From: Opeltia flavorubescens
Lineage: Eukaryota; Ascomycota; Lecanoromycetes; Teloschistales; Teloschistaceae
Direction of reading: 5' to 3'
DNA: 64,000 nucleotides
Assembly (NCBI GenBank): GCA_000442125.1
Contig: KE546978.1
Location: forward strand, 682,001-746,000
Part shown: in pieces, positions 47,445-58,788 of the stretch
Numbering within the stretch: the first letter of the stretch is position 1
How the letters are laid out: each line of letters starts with the position of its first letter
The notes under the pieces: generated by a model
The model's database searches: none
What the model saw: only the letters and a program-made list of their open reading frames with translations
Told to the model about the DNA's origin: nothing
Position numbers and translations under genes: made by a program

Positions 47445-48209
47445 TCATGATTCGGAATTAACGGTTTGCTACGTGCGTATGTAAGCCTGTCATTCGCCAA
47501 AATCTGAAGTATGAAGAGCAATTACCACAAGCCAATCCATACCTTCTCCGATACCTTTGCCATCTACAGCCGAGCAAGCTACAATGCTCCAGTTTCGGTC
47601 TCGTAATTGGCCCAAATGTAGGGCTTCTGATATCTCACCAGCACCCTTAGCTCCAGGCTGGTCTTGTTTGTTCGCAAATACTAGAAGAGAAGCATCTCGC
47701 AGCTCGTCCTCATTGAGCATTGCTGCGAGCTCATCCGAAGCTGTATTCAATCTCTCTATATCAGTAGAATCGATGACGAAGATGACGGCTGCAGTGTTCG
47801 CATAATAACATCGCCAATATGGTCGTATTGAAGTCTGACCTCCAAGATCCTGGGAATGTCTTAATGTTGGCAGTATGCAAATACCAATCGACTGCAGCTG
47901 ACATACCCATACATTGAAGTTGAGATTCTTATACGTCACTGATTCGACGTTGAACCCTATCGTTGGTATTGTTGTAACAACTTCACCAATCTATACAGAG
48001 GTCAACTACAGGGCTGGAATCATGTTTTGCAGCAGTTTGACCTTGAGTCTGTAAAGTAGAGTTGTTTTGCCCGCGTTGTCCTAAGGGTAGATTCAACCTC
48101 ATGATCTGGGGTTGTTTGACTGCATGAATCATACAAGTCCTAGAATAAGAATTCGGATTTCCTTCTTGGACCACAAGCCCGACAATATCTTTGATATCTG
48201 GCCACCCAT
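47445..48209 (-). CDS. ARL1: Arf-like GTPase ARL1
   Basis: Five exons on the minus strand: 48209-48135, 48080-48042, 47990-47907, 47849-47526 and 47468-47445, giving 181 residues, the family length. Arl1 recruits GRIP golgins to the trans-Golgi. Seen here: N-myristoylation start MGGQISK, P-loop GLDNAGKT (split by intron 1), switch [11 protein letters not shown], switch [19 protein letters not shown] and the SAVDGKGI guanine-binding loop. The last exon (24 nt) gives the ending WLVQTVNSES; reading through intron 4 would instead end in [11 protein letters not shown], which does not look like the family. Intron 2 has the weak donor GTCAAA. Confidence 0.95.
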
Positions 48210-48507
48210 GTTACTTAAGAAGCAGTGCTACACGGTCGATAGGAATCAGGCCAAAAGTCTGAGGACAGGAGATATACTACAGAGAGACTTGGCAACTATT
48301 TTATATACTTGAAAAGAAGACAAGCAATAATCAATATGGTGTATGTATGCATTGACGTTGCAACGTCAAATCTGGTGTAAACGCGCGCTTGGGAAACCAA
48401 CATTAGTCATACCAAACGCTCCTGAAGTCTTCACATCACAGTCAAGTGAATGACAAAATCGGCAACATACCAGCTTTAGCGCGGTTGATTGATAGTCTGG
48501 TCTCATC
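48210..48507. promoter_or_regulatory. bidirectional upstream region of ARL1 and ARP8
   Basis: A 298-bp space between divergent starts; it contains a near-palindromic TTGACGTTGCAACGTCAA at about 48352-48369, whose central GACGTTGCAACGTC is self-complementary. Possibly a bZIP/CRE-like site; that is a guess. Confidence 0.4.
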
Positions 48508-50963
48508 ATGGTGGGCAAGAAATCTGGGAAAGCACTCTTACGGGAGGAAGGCATGTCTCCAGCCCTGGCAGCTTCATTGTGCTCGATGTCGCTTCACACA
48601 AAATGATTACAGCCAACTTCTGTACTGACTAACATTCTTCTTCTGTACTCAGGTCTTGAAAGAACAGACAATAACATGGATCTGACAACATGGCCTCTAG
48701 TAAACATGATCAATCAAAAAAACTATTACACGTAAGCTCTTAGATTCAATCTTTTCCCTCACCTGAATCGTTTGCTGTATGATATCTAAGCCACACTGTA
48801 AAATGTATCACTTAATTGGCAAATTGAACGTTCATAGTGGTGCATTGCTTGCTTTGTTGTAAACTAAAGATTTATATTGAAATAGAGAATACCTCAAACG
48901 AGACGATCAGATACTTCCACTGCGTCTTCAGCAGGAAGAACGTCGTAATCGCATGACTACCAATGCGAAAGATCGCGACCGTGCATTGGCTCAAGCGAAG
49001 CCTGGAGATGCGCCCGTACCAGATATTGAAATGGACCTAGACGATGACGTCGCAATGGACGAAGCTGCTGGGCTCATGGGCCAAGATGCTCTTGGGTCCA
49101 AAGTCATCGTACTCCACCCTGGAAGCCAAAACTTGCGTATAGGTCTGGCCAGCGATGCATTGCCCAAGACCGTTCCTATGGTGATTGCGAGGAGATGGGA
49201 GTGCAATGAATCTGAAGAGGCAGGAGAACCGAAGCCGAAACGCTTAAAATTAGACGACGGTACTGCTCTGGAGCCAGAAAAGATGTTTGGTGAACCAGTG
49301 AGATTAATTTCCAGAACGACCAGATGGAGCTGATCATGTCCAGTTTGCCAACCAATACTCTACGATGTGTTCCGAATTAAAGATTCACATGCGTAGTCAC
49401 AAGCGCAGGGTCCTGCCGAACTCGAAGGAGTTGATTGTCAATTACAATAAGCGCACTCCCCCGGAAACCATTTCTGAGCACAATGACCCCCTTCGTATTG
49501 AATGGACGGAAATCCCTCAAGACCTACGGCAAGCACCAGCGTTCATTACCGGGAAAGACGCTTTACGAATCCCTGACTTGTCAGTGCCACGGTATAAGNT
49601 CTTTTGGCCACTCCGACATGGTTGGTACAATGAGCATGATTATGACCAGAAAAGAGCGCTTTACGACGACATTGCTACAATCATCGAAGAAGCCATCAAA
49701 ACGCAACTCAACGTTCCTCGAAAGAAGGAATGGGCGCAGTATAGCTGCGTTCTCGTCGTGCCAGACCTCTACGAAAGGCACTACGTGACTCAATTCCTCG
49801 ATATGCTTCTCCGTGACTTCGGCTTCGGGAAGGTATGCTTCATCCAGGAAAGTCTTGCTGCAACTTTCGGGGCGGGCTACACTAGCGCTTGCGTCGTTGA
49901 TCTGGGAGCTCAAAAGACTTCAATCTGCTGTGTGGAAGAAGGCATGTGCTTGGAGAATTCACGGATCAATCTCAAATGCGGTGGCGCCGACGTAACTGAA
50001 ACCTTTATCAAGATGATGCTCCATGATCACTTTCCATATGCTGAAATCAATCTGAATCGACGCTACGACTACCTCCTTGCCGAAGAGATCAAGATCAAAT
50101 TCTGTACCTTGAATGAAGGAGACGTCAGTCCACAGCCAGCCGACTTCCATTTAAGGGCTTCCGGCCAGGATACACGGAAATACATGTTCAAGACTTATGA
50201 CGAGATCCTCCTAGCGCCTCAAGGATACTTCCAGCCTTCAATATTCGACAATTCACTCAAACTGCGTGATAGAAGAAAACTAATTGATCGGTCACGTGAT
50301 CTCTACGATGGTTCTCCCAACGACCCGGTGTCGACAGCACAATCGGCTATCATTGCGATGACCGCTCCAACCCTCCCTATGAGCAGTCAGGCCCTCAATG
50401 GTCAGCCTGATGGGCCAGATGTTGCTGCCGTATCGACACCAGGTCGTCAGCTACCAAACCCACTACTAAGATTTTCCGAGCAGGAGAGAAGCTCACATTC
50501 AGTGATTGGGTCTCCAGCTCCGGATGATGATGATACCCCGATGCCTCAAGTTGACAGTGAGAATATTGGGACTAAACATGAACTGGATCCTTCGCTTCGA
50601 GATGATGTATTGCCAATTGCTGCTTTAGACCTTGCGATACTGACGTCGATATTTCATGGAGCTCGGAATGACGACCGCAAGACTAGGGATTTCCTGGGCG
50701 GGATCATGGTCATTGGAGGAGGGGCTCTGATACCTGGACTATATACTTATTTAGAGGAGCGGCTGAAGGAGTCAAGACCGGGTTTCGCAAAGGACATCAT
50801 GATTGGCACCCCTCCAAGAGAATTGGATCCTCAGGGAATAGTATGGAAGGGTGGTAGTGTTTTTGGTAAGCTCAGGGGAACAAACGACAGCTGGATCAGC
50901 CGTTTAGAACATGACAGACTTGGAGCTCGCATATTGGCCTATAAGCTCATGTGGGCATGGTAA
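48508..50963 (+). CDS. ARP8: actin-related protein 8, INO80 chromatin-remodelling subunit
   Basis: Four exons, 48508-48550, 48653-48731, 48886-49297 and 49344-50963, 717 residues. Intron 1 is of the GC-AG type (donor GCATGT, acceptor CTCAG, branch CTAAC). Arp8 sits with Arp4 and actin on the Ino80 HSA helix and binds extranucleosomal DNA. The first two exons supply MVGKKSGKALLREEG and LERTDNNMDLTTWPLVNMIN; actin-fold elements follow: VIVLHPGSQNLRIGLASD, CVVDLGAQKTSICCV (phosphate loop), and VIGGGALIPGLYTYLEERL. An insertion at about 490-570 is Ser/Pro/Asp-rich, as in other fungal Arp8. One base is undetermined (N at 49599, residue 264), probably leucine by family pattern; it is an assembly ambiguity, not a mutation. 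Confidence 0.95.
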
Positions 50964-51512
50964 GGTGGTGTAATAGTCATTGGCGCGACACTCTTGACTT
51001 TAAGGGGGGGGGGTCATACCATACTCTGGGGAGGTAAATTTTGATGTGGTAGCTAAACGGAAATGAAAGTTGTAAAATACCCTTAATGAGCGGATGATGT
51101 ACTACCAATGGGGTAAGACAACTCTGTGAGATATAGAAAATTTTATTTGATGTCGGTGATGGAAAGGAATACGAGTCTAAATGTCCGAGGGCTGGATAGG
51201 GTCTGGTACGACAGGGGTAAAAAGTGGCTTGGCAGCCCTTACCGACTTTACGCCAGGGGAACACAATAACGAGTAATCATGTAATAAGAAAATTGAGCGA
51301 CTTTCAAATGGTTAGTCAATTGAGGTCAGATTGAGTACTGTGAGATAGCAATAGAATCTTTGTGTCATTTGCGATGTGCGAGTAAAAACAACATATTCCG
51401 TAATTCGGAAGGGTATCGTCCACCGTAGTACGCGCTTTATGGTTAGCGATTGCATCTTTCTTATCCATTGTCCGTCTCTGGATGAGGCCACTGATGCGTT
51501 TGATCTTCTCCC
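50964..51512. other. intergenic region
   Basis: About 550 bp between ARP8 and PAF1. A run of ten G lies at 51004-51013. Antisense frames around 51312-51689 show no recognisable content. Confidence 0.4.
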
Positions 51513-53031
51513 ATGGCAAATCCTGCGTCTCGCCCACAGCGTGCATATCACCAGGACTACATCTGTCGCATCCGGTACGAAAATAATCTTCCTCCTCCTC
51601 CGGGCTCCGTCAAGCTTCTCGATATCCCTATCGATGGCTTGGATTACTATGCCTCGCCTGGCTTTGCCTCTCGCCTTCATAGATCGCAACCTATAAATAT
51701 TGAAGCAGATGCTGAGCTCGGAATGCCTATTGATCTCGTGGGCATGCCTGGCGTCTTTGATGGCGACGAGAGTTGTATGTCATCCGTCCCCTCAACAGCT
51801 TATATTCCATGCTCTACAATCTCCTCTTTTCTCGCTTCCTAATCATCATACAGCAATTCAAGCTCCACTAATCCCCCCTCCTATCCATCCTCGTGACAAG
51901 AATCTGCTTCGGCCCCTTTCCGAGCTCGGCAAGCCAAAATACCAGCCTGGAGGAATTAGCTTCCTACGTCGCACTGAATACATCTCATCCGATGTTGCCC
52001 GTGCTCGCTCAGAAGCCGCATCGAAGAGCGCTCCGAAACCTGCCGGTCCAAAGCTTCGTAAAGCTGTCGATACCAGCAAGGATGACCCTATCAATGTTCT
52101 TCGAGCCGCTGTCAAGGGCTTTGACATTGCTCATCCGGAGGATGCATACACTGGCCCTGATACTAAAGACAATATCAAAGGGCTTGAGCCGACGCCTGCC
52201 GAGACTGAAGCCTGGAACAATCCTAAACATCCGACGAAGAGTAACCTCAAACCGGTTGACTTTTATCCCATCTTACCTGATCTTGAAGCCGGCACAGATA
52301 CGGGCAGCTACATGATTGCCAAATTCACCGCAAATCCCACCCAAGTCATTGAGAAGCACGACCCGCGGATGGACGTGGGTATGCTTCGGCCGATAGAGAT
52401 GGACGATGTAGTCACTGCTGAATACAACGCCAAGCTGGCTGCGCATGGAGCTGACCCGATGCATAATCCTCATCCTGGCGGTGCTCCGTTCAACTACCAT
52501 TTTTTTCTCCCGACCGATGAAATATCGGCAAGTAATCTTAAGAAGAAACTGGATGTCCACGATCCGGATAAAGATAACCTCGACCTCTACACCACCAAGA
52601 ACAAGGATGGCAAAGACGCTTTCCGCATGAATCAGCAACGCGTGTATGAAACTGGACGATCGACCGCAGCAGATCCGGACCACGCGTACAAGGAGGTTGC
52701 GCTCGCTCTTCATGATGCTGAAATCCAACCAGCAGATTATAGCCAGCCTGCTCGTATCACGAATGGAGAGTCTACGAAGCGCCTGGAAAAAGCTGCATTT
52801 TACTACCCTGTGATGCAAAAGATGCAGCTGAAACCACATCGGAGCAAAACACTAGCTCAACTTGGTGTAACCTCACGGGTAGAGGATGATGACGACGACA
52901 GGAAGATCGACGCATTGGAGGTTGTCGTGGATGACCTTAATGAAACCGAAGAGGGTAAACGAGCCGAGCATCGTGCAACACTCATGGGCGAGGTGGGTGA
53001 CGAAGAGGGGACCCAGCCTGGCGATACGTAA
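51513..53031 (+). CDS. PAF1: PAF1 complex subunit Paf1
   Basis: Two exons, 51513-51774 and 51854-53031 (79-nt intron, branch CTAAT, acceptor CAG), 479 residues. Paf1 is a core subunit of the Pol II elongation complex with Ctr9, Leo1, Rtf1 and Cdc73, needed for H2B ubiquitination and H3K4/K36 methylation. Seen here: N-terminal YHQDYICRIRYENNLPPPP, the typical opening of fungal Paf1; LRRTEYIS; PDLEAGTDTGSYMIAKF; and the acidic C-terminus (DDDDDRKIDALEVVVDDLNE), family features used for binding Leo1 and histones. The start at 51513 is the first ATG ahead of that conserved opening. Confidence 0.94.
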
Positions 53032-53705
53032 TCGGTAGACGGAGTATAGGGACTCTAGGCTTCTCCTCGTCTATGAACCGGCGCAGCATAGCAAGGATCG
53101 ATGGAACTTCTCTTCTCTAATATGGACTACGGATACCTAAGAGATGGCGTTGGAGGTTGAGTGTATGGCGCTCATCGTTTGTAATGATACCCCGAAACAG
53201 CGTTGATAGTCCGGGTATTTTAGCATGGTTCAATGTGAAATAGCATATTGATTCACATAGTCCAAATTACATTTTTGGCCTTCACACAAAATAAGTGATG
53301 AGACGGATAAATCTGCTTGCCATTTGTCTCGAGAAAGGCTGCCGTAAAGAGGCTAGATTAAATAACCCAAGCATTGTAAACTGCACAAAGGCTACTGTGA
53401 CGGCTCCACCACCTTTATCGTGACAATTGGTACACCGATTTTCTCTCGAGGTAAGCTACCTGATCCTATAGCCTACTGCTACCTGCTCCCGCTTTTGATA
53501 TTGACTAAAACTATGGAGAAGACACCCTGCTCCAGGCGGGTTACGCCGTTGTATCTGCCATTGATCCATCTATTTTACATACCTCCTCCTTTATTGTCCG
53601 CACTACCTTCGGGGAACGTAACAAATTCAACGTCGGACCGTGCTGGCGAAAGCGACTTGTCTATGATAACAAAGCTCTTTCGGTCCGACATACCCGCTAC
53701 TGATT
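53032..53705. other. intergenic region
   Basis: About 670 bp between PAF1 and the RIB7-containing gene, including an unrecognised 99-codon frame at 53420-53719 that overlaps the next start and is probably untranslated leader. Confidence 0.4.
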
Positions 53706-55508
53706 ATGAGCGACGTTGAGCACGAGGCGAATGGCGATACTCCGGCGGATCAACAGCGACAGGATAATGCTTCAGATCATGACCAAGCGGACCAGACTGT
53801 TCCACACGAAGCTACAGCTCAGTCCAATTATCCCAGCCGCACCATCAAAGATCTTTTCAATCCGCCTAGGAACATCGCAGCAATAAGACAGTTGTTGTTT
53901 GACGTCTCCGAGAGAATTGAACTTCATACCCATGAGTTCGATCTCTACTGGCCTTATGTCGACAATGTATGGGTCAGACAGCACAGAGCCGGCACGGATA
54001 AGACTGGTCGCTATCGCACTGATTACTACGCATGCCGCTTGCAAAGACCAACCTATACGCCTAAAGCAATGGACAAGCCCCGACCTGAGGGTACCCCAAC
54101 AAGGAAGAAGCAAATCAGGGAAGGAGGGAAATGCCACATGAAGCTGAAGGTCGTGCGTTATGAAGGTGGCTACGAAGGGGTGACTATTACGCAGCTGGGC
54201 GACAAAACCGAACATTTGCACGACTTGGATACCATGGATAGGATCAAACGCTCGACTGTACTCATGGAGATTGCCAGATCAGAGGTCATGAACGGCTACA
54301 TGCCAGCTTCGGTTTATACTGTGATGAGTGAAGACGAGGCTAAGCTTACAGCATCAGGGGGTCGTTATCTTAAGCGCGAAGATGTTCGCAATGCGTCCCA
54401 GTCGTGGCGGCAACAACACAAGGAGAGCCTGCGCGTACATGAGGGCTACAGATATGATCACGGCAATGGCATTGTCCGTCAAAATGGCATAATGCCCTTG
54501 GCCGAAACCGTGAACAGCGCCCTTGCCGTTGATCTTAGCCTGTCCTACTATGCAAATTTACCTCCAAATACACTTACATTTCCTGAAGAAAATCGCACGT
54601 TCCTGGACCCATATCTGCCGCAAAAGGATGCTACGACTGCTGAAGATGGTTTGCCACATGTTACATTAACATACGCCACATCAATGGACTCCTCTCTTAG
54701 TCTAGCACCTGGTATCCAGACCATCCTATCTGGTCCCCGGTCCAAAGCCATGACCCATTACTTGAGATCAAGACATGACGCTATCCTTGTCGGTGTACGA
54801 ACAGCGATTGCTGATGATCCTGCTCTTAATTGCAGGTTAGAAGGTGCTGGTGGTTACGGTGGATTGGGCTGGGAAGGTCAGCCTCGACCCGTAATCATCG
54901 ATCCCGCTGGGAGGTGGCTATTGACGCCGCAAACTCGGGTCATTCGGACGGTCTCAGAGGGCAAAGGTAAAGCACCATGGATTATCATGGCTCCTGGATT
55001 CGCGATCGATCCGAATCGGGTGGAGATGCTCAGATACTATGGTGGGAAGCATCTTGGCCTTTCAGACTACGACAAGCGGTGGAGGCTTCGCTGGGAAGCA
55101 ATCCTCAAAGCTCTTGCTGCCGAGGGCATCAAAAGTGTCATGATTGAAGGAGGAGGCATGGTGATCAACGAGTTGCTTTTGCCCCAGCATTCACATCTCG
55201 TGAACTCAGTCATTGTTACAGTAGCCCCAACATACCTTGGCCGAGGCGGTGTTACTATCAGCCCAGCTTCTAATCAGGACCAGTTTGGTAGGCCTCAAGT
55301 TGCGTTGAGGTTTAAAGACGTGAGATGGCAGTCATTTGGTGAAGATGCCGTAATGTGTGGAAGGATACCTGTTGTGGAAGGACAATCTGCTCCTGACTCT
55401 GCCTCAAGCACAGCGCCTCCTCGTCCGGTGTCTTTCTTCAATTCGTCGATCGATGCCCAAAATGCATTTCAGCGACGGATACCGCAGCCTGAGCCTTCTC
55501 AATTGTGA
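53706..55508 (+). CDS. RIB7: fusion: FAR1/WRKY-GCM1-like zinc-binding domain plus RIB7 riboflavin reductase
   Basis: One uninterrupted frame of 600 residues. The C-terminal part (about 288-565) is a complete Rib7 (2,5-diamino-6-ribosylamino-4(3H)-pyrimidinone 5'-phosphate reductase, third step of riboflavin synthesis): LPHVTLTYATSMDSSLSLAPG, TILSGPRSKAMTHYLRSRHD, VGVRTAIADDPALNCRL, SVMIEGGGMVINELL, TYLGRGGVTISP. Fungal Rib7 is normally about 250-290 residues and starts near the stretch LTFPEENRTFLDPYLP (290-305). The first 255 residues are something else: a domain with C110, C143, H170 and H172 (spacing C-x32-C-x26-H-x-H), reminiscent of the FAR1/FLYWCH/WRKY-GCM1 zinc fingers of Mutator-like transposases. 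Either this is a true fusion, or two genes lie in one frame, with an in-frame ATG at residue 263 as the Rib7 start. I see no convincing intron or stop between them. Confidence 0.85.
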   Translation: MSDVEHEANGDTPADQQRQDNASDHDQADQTVPHEATAQSNYPSRTIKDLFNPPRNIAAIRQLLFDVSERIELHTHEFDLYWPYVDNVWVRQHRAGTDKTGRYRTDYYACRLQRPTYTPKAMDKPRPEGTPTRKKQIREGGKCHMKLKVVRYEGGYEGVTITQLGDKTEHLHDLDTMDRIKRSTVLMEIARSEVMNGYMPASVYTVMSEDEAKLTASGGRYLKREDVRNASQSWRQQHKESLRVHEGYRYDHGNGIVRQNGIMPLAETVNSALAVDLSLSYYANLPPNTLTFPEENRTFLDPYLPQKDATTAEDGLPHVTLTYATSMDSSLSLAPGIQTILSGPRSKAMTHYLRSRHDAILVGVRTAIADDPALNCRLEGAGGYGGLGWEGQPRPVIIDPAGRWLLTPQTRVIRTVSEGKGKAPWIIMAPGFAIDPNRVEMLRYYGGKHLGLSDYDKRWRLRWEAILKALAAEGIKSVMIEGGGMVINELLLPQHSHLVNSVIVTVAPTYLGRGGVTISPASNQDQFGRPQVALRFKDVRWQSFGEDAVMCGRIPVVEGQSAPDSASSTAPPRPVSFFNSSIDAQNAFQRRIPQPEPSQL

Positions 55509-56096
55509 GTTGAACTCTGTTGTCTCTACAACGACGATTGTGCCGTCCCGTACCCTTTGAGAACAAGGGTCTTTCAATTCACACTCCCTAGGTACGTCAG
55601 GTTGGTGTAAAATTCACCTCGAACCAAAGAAGCAGGGGCTGTGGCACCAGAGGTCAGAGACATGATTTGTTTGTTGGAGAAGCTCTCAAGCGCTTGCGTA
55701 CTTATTCCATGCGGCTTGGCTTCCACTGCCTGCCTCTATCTGCAGCTGTGAGTCCATGATCTATGTGATAGGTCCAAGTCCAGACTTCCACTTGCTTATT
55801 GGCAAAGAGCATTGACAAAGACTGGAAGAGAGAAGAACGGAAAAGTGATGATGTGGAACCATCGAAATCCCCTTGGTACCATCATTTTTCTTGCCATTAT
55901 ATCACCTCACAAGGACAAATAGTACTCTTAGCTTATCGCAACTACTGGTTTTAGGTGCCCTTTTGCTTGCAAGTTTCAATGATCCTATTCATACACTGGT
56001 ACACCTTTGCCGGAAGGATCGACATCTTGTAGACCAGCCTCTAATGATTGATTACATAGATGGGGAAGAACGTTCCGTTTGAAAAAGAGCCCCTGT
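55509..56096. other. intergenic region between convergent genes
   Basis: About 590 bp with the 3' ends of the RIB7 fusion gene and RER1. No gene or repeat recognised. Confidence 0.4.
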
Positions 56097-56941
56097 TCAA
56101 TGCCCACTTCGCTGGTTGTATCTTGCTTTGCCAAATGAAAATGGAACATAACGATATTTGATCATGTGCTGGATCTGCCTCCGCACTAGGAATCTTAGTC
56201 AGTCATCCGTCCATTCAAACGCTATGCTCATGAAAGCAGAATTTGTAAAGATTAAATGGCTTACTCGTCAATGAGAACAGTATCAGGAAATACACCACTA
56301 GCACGGGCCAAAAGACCGGCACATTGAAAATCGAAAACCATGTACAGAAAAAACTGATGGCGATTGCCCTTGTAGCCGAATGCCAGAACTTGAATTCGGG
56401 TAGCCGTCTGATGAAAGGTCTGAACTCTTCGTCCTTTTTTGTTGGAAGGCTACTGCTCGCGTCGCCGTCTTCTAGGCCTTCGTCTTGGGTAAGAGAGGGA
56501 TCAATTTTAGGTTGGAGGAAGGCGAGGAAGAGATTGAGGAGATAGATCCCTAGGGAGTAGCAGACTGTGATTGTGAAATTCTATATTAGAAGTTGTACCA
56601 GAATGTTGAAGTTGATGCGGACAAAAAGAAAATTACTCTGACGGCGCGGATATGGAGGAGCGTGACATACCAATGTACCACCCTTGCGCTAGGACGATAC
56701 GGAGGAAGAAGACGAAGAGTAAGAGGCCGGTGCCTATCCACCGGTAGGCAGTGTATGGGGTACTTTTGTCAAGGTAGGATTGATATATCTAGTTGGGTCG
56801 ATACGCGTCAGCAATTATTCTCTCACTTCATCGTTCAATAGCAATGTCTTCATGAAGGAGAAAGCCGCATACTCTGCCTATTCGTGAAGTCTGCGCACTC
56901 ACGGCTGCGAAAGGGGTTTGATCGGGCTCAGGAGCGTCCAT
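56097..56941 (-). CDS. RER1: ER retention/retrieval receptor RER1
   Basis: Four exons on the minus strand: 56941-56873, 56788-56671, 56564-56265 and 56185-56097, 191 residues, the family length. Rer1 cycles between Golgi and ER in COPI vesicles and returns escaped ER membrane proteins. Seen here: MDAPEPDQTPFAA, YQSYLDKSTPYTAYRWIGTG, four hydrophobic segments (LLLFVFFLRIVLAQGWYI; LGIYLLNLFLAFL; IAISFFCTWFSIF; VFWPVLVVYFLILFSLT), the DEEFRPFIRRLPEFKFWH loop and the C-terminal MRRQIQHMIKYRYVPF. The last exon starts by completing the ATG codon of MRRQ. The tail ends GKARYNQRSGH instead of the lysine-rich ending I expect. Confidence 0.95.
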
Positions 56942-57205
56942 GAAGAAATCTTAGTTGGCGAAGTGCGCCCGCGAAAACGACGATCCTGATCAAGACTTAT
57001 TTCTCGCTCCCAGCATAGGAGACCAAGTGCTCTCTGAAGATTACTTTGCGAGATAACTGGTCAAGGTGGACAACGTTGATGTGAAAGTTCAACTGCACTA
57101 ATCCCGATCTGTCCGGCGACTTTCCCGTCCTTACCCAGTCGCTAACCCCCCTCCTGCTGTCTAATGGATGCGTTCCTGGCTCTCATTCACTGACTCCTCT
57201 CTACA
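56942..57205. promoter_or_regulatory. bidirectional upstream region of RER1 and enoyl-CoA hydratase
   Basis: Only 264 bp separate the two divergent starts. Pyrimidine-rich tracts (CCCCCCTCCTGCTGTC near 57146 and CTGACTCCTCTCTAC just before the hydratase ATG) resemble the CT-rich blocks near fungal transcription starts. Confidence 0.4.
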
Positions 57206-58274
57206 ATGACTATGGCGTCTGTGAGAGTGATGAAAAGTTTGCGTCTTCCACCGAGTTTGTATTCTCCGCTCCGCTTTCGCAAATCATACTCGGCTGCCGC
57301 TCCATCCTCCTATGAGAACATCCTGGTCACCGCACCGAAGCCCGGAGTCGGTCTTAGTATGGTGACCATCTCCCCGCTGAACTGGACGCTGCCTTCATTA
57401 GCTGACGTGTCAGTAACCAATCAGTCACGCTCAATCGTCCTCGAGCCTTGAACGCCCTGTCCACTGGCTTGTTCCGTGAATTAAACGAAGCCCTTGATCA
57501 ATTGGACAATGACAAGAATACTGGCGCCATTGTTTTGACCGGGGTTGCAAAGGCTTTTGCGGGTATTTCAAAAGTGTTCTTGTTGTCAATCAGCGTTTTG
57601 CTAATAGTATCTCTTACTCAGCCGGGGCGGATATTAAGGAGATGCAAGATCTCACCTTTAGCGAAGCTTTTAACACCAATTTCATCACCTCATGGTCATC
57701 GACAATCCCCGGCGTCCGAACTCCTCTCATTGCCGCGGTAAACGGCCATGCTCTTGGGGGTGGATGCGAACTTGCATTAATGGCGGACATTATCTACTGT
57801 TCAGCTACTGCGTCATTCGGCCAACCGGAGATCAAGCTTGGAACTATACCGGGAGCTGGTGGTAGCCAGCGATTGACGAGAGCGATAGGGAAGAGCAGGG
57901 CAATGGAAATCATATTGACCGGTAAGACTTTTAGTGGGATCGAAGCTGGGCAATGGGGACTTGCAGCTCGCGTGTTTGACAGCAACGAATCGTGCGTCCA
58001 GGGGGCAATCGATACTGCGGAGAAAATTGCGGGAATGTCGAGCGTTGCCGTCAAAGCAGCGAAAGAGGTCGTCAATAAGAGTCAGGATTTACCATTGCGA
58101 GACGGCCTTGAATATGAACGGAAGGTGTTCCACAGCCTTTTCGGAAGCAAAGACCAGAAGATTGGTAAGGGCTTCGACGTGCAATTTGCTATCTTTTGAG
58201 GATTCTCGCTGATAAGATTGTTAGGGATGACCGCGTTCACAGAAAAGCAGAAACCCATTTGGTCCAATGAATAG
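57206..58274 (+). CDS. mitochondrial short-chain enoyl-CoA hydratase
   Basis: Four exons, 57206-57356, 57425-57562, 57622-58164 and 58225-58274, 293 residues; introns 59-68 nt. The enzyme adds water to trans-2-enoyl-CoA in beta-oxidation and branched amino-acid breakdown. The N-terminus (about 1-34) is rich in Arg, Ser, Leu and Ala and lacks acids, a mitochondrial presequence. Crotonase-fold motifs: [11 protein letters not shown] (oxyanion hole region), [17 protein letters not shown] with catalytic E146, and [20 protein letters not shown] with catalytic E166, matching Glu144/Glu164 of the rat enzyme. The last exon provides [16 protein letters not shown], the normal family ending. An ATG two codons downstream could serve as start equally well. 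Confidence 0.95.
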
Positions 58275-58788
58275 TTAATATGCATATATCGTAGATGCAG
58301 AAACTTCCCAGCTTGACCACTTTTTCCGAGAACTCCGACGAATGGATTTCAACCGTTCCTTATTATGATGCTGCAGATTTTGATGTTCAGATTATTACTG
58401 AGCAGCCAAATATACGCCGAGTCTATACATTAACCTTCCATTGATTCTGCATGAAGCCCAATACCCTGGCAGTCATGGCACCGCCTGGTACGGGCTCGTT
58501 TGTCTAAATCCTGTGCATTTCTTCGGGTTCACAAGAGTACTTGATATTCAACATGATTATTCCAAAAAGACCGTTAAGAAAATGCCCTGATGGAGAACAG
58601 TCACGATCGCGAGTAAAATTGATATATGAACAAACAAGGTCCATTCGTACCATTCGACGGGTACTTGATCAGCTGTAAGCAGCACAGCTGTAAAATGAGT
58701 CTCTTTAAGCTGTCTTAGGCTCCTAAAGTTATATAATATTCGATTTCAAAAAGCCTCCTATATCCACCCACTTGTTTATTACACGCCA
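58275..58788. other. intergenic region between convergent genes
   Basis: About 510 bp with two 3' ends. No gene seen. Confidence 0.4.

Noticed and set aside
47490-47525. Alternative ARL1 end by reading through intron 4 ([14 protein letters not shown])
   Set aside because: Splicing GTAATT to ACGTAG gives the family-like WLVQTVNSES ending with a 57-nt intron, so the read-through is less likely.
49599-49599. Possible frameshift or stop in ARP8 at the N
   Set aside because: A single undetermined base; the frame is intact on both sides, so it is an assembly ambiguity only.
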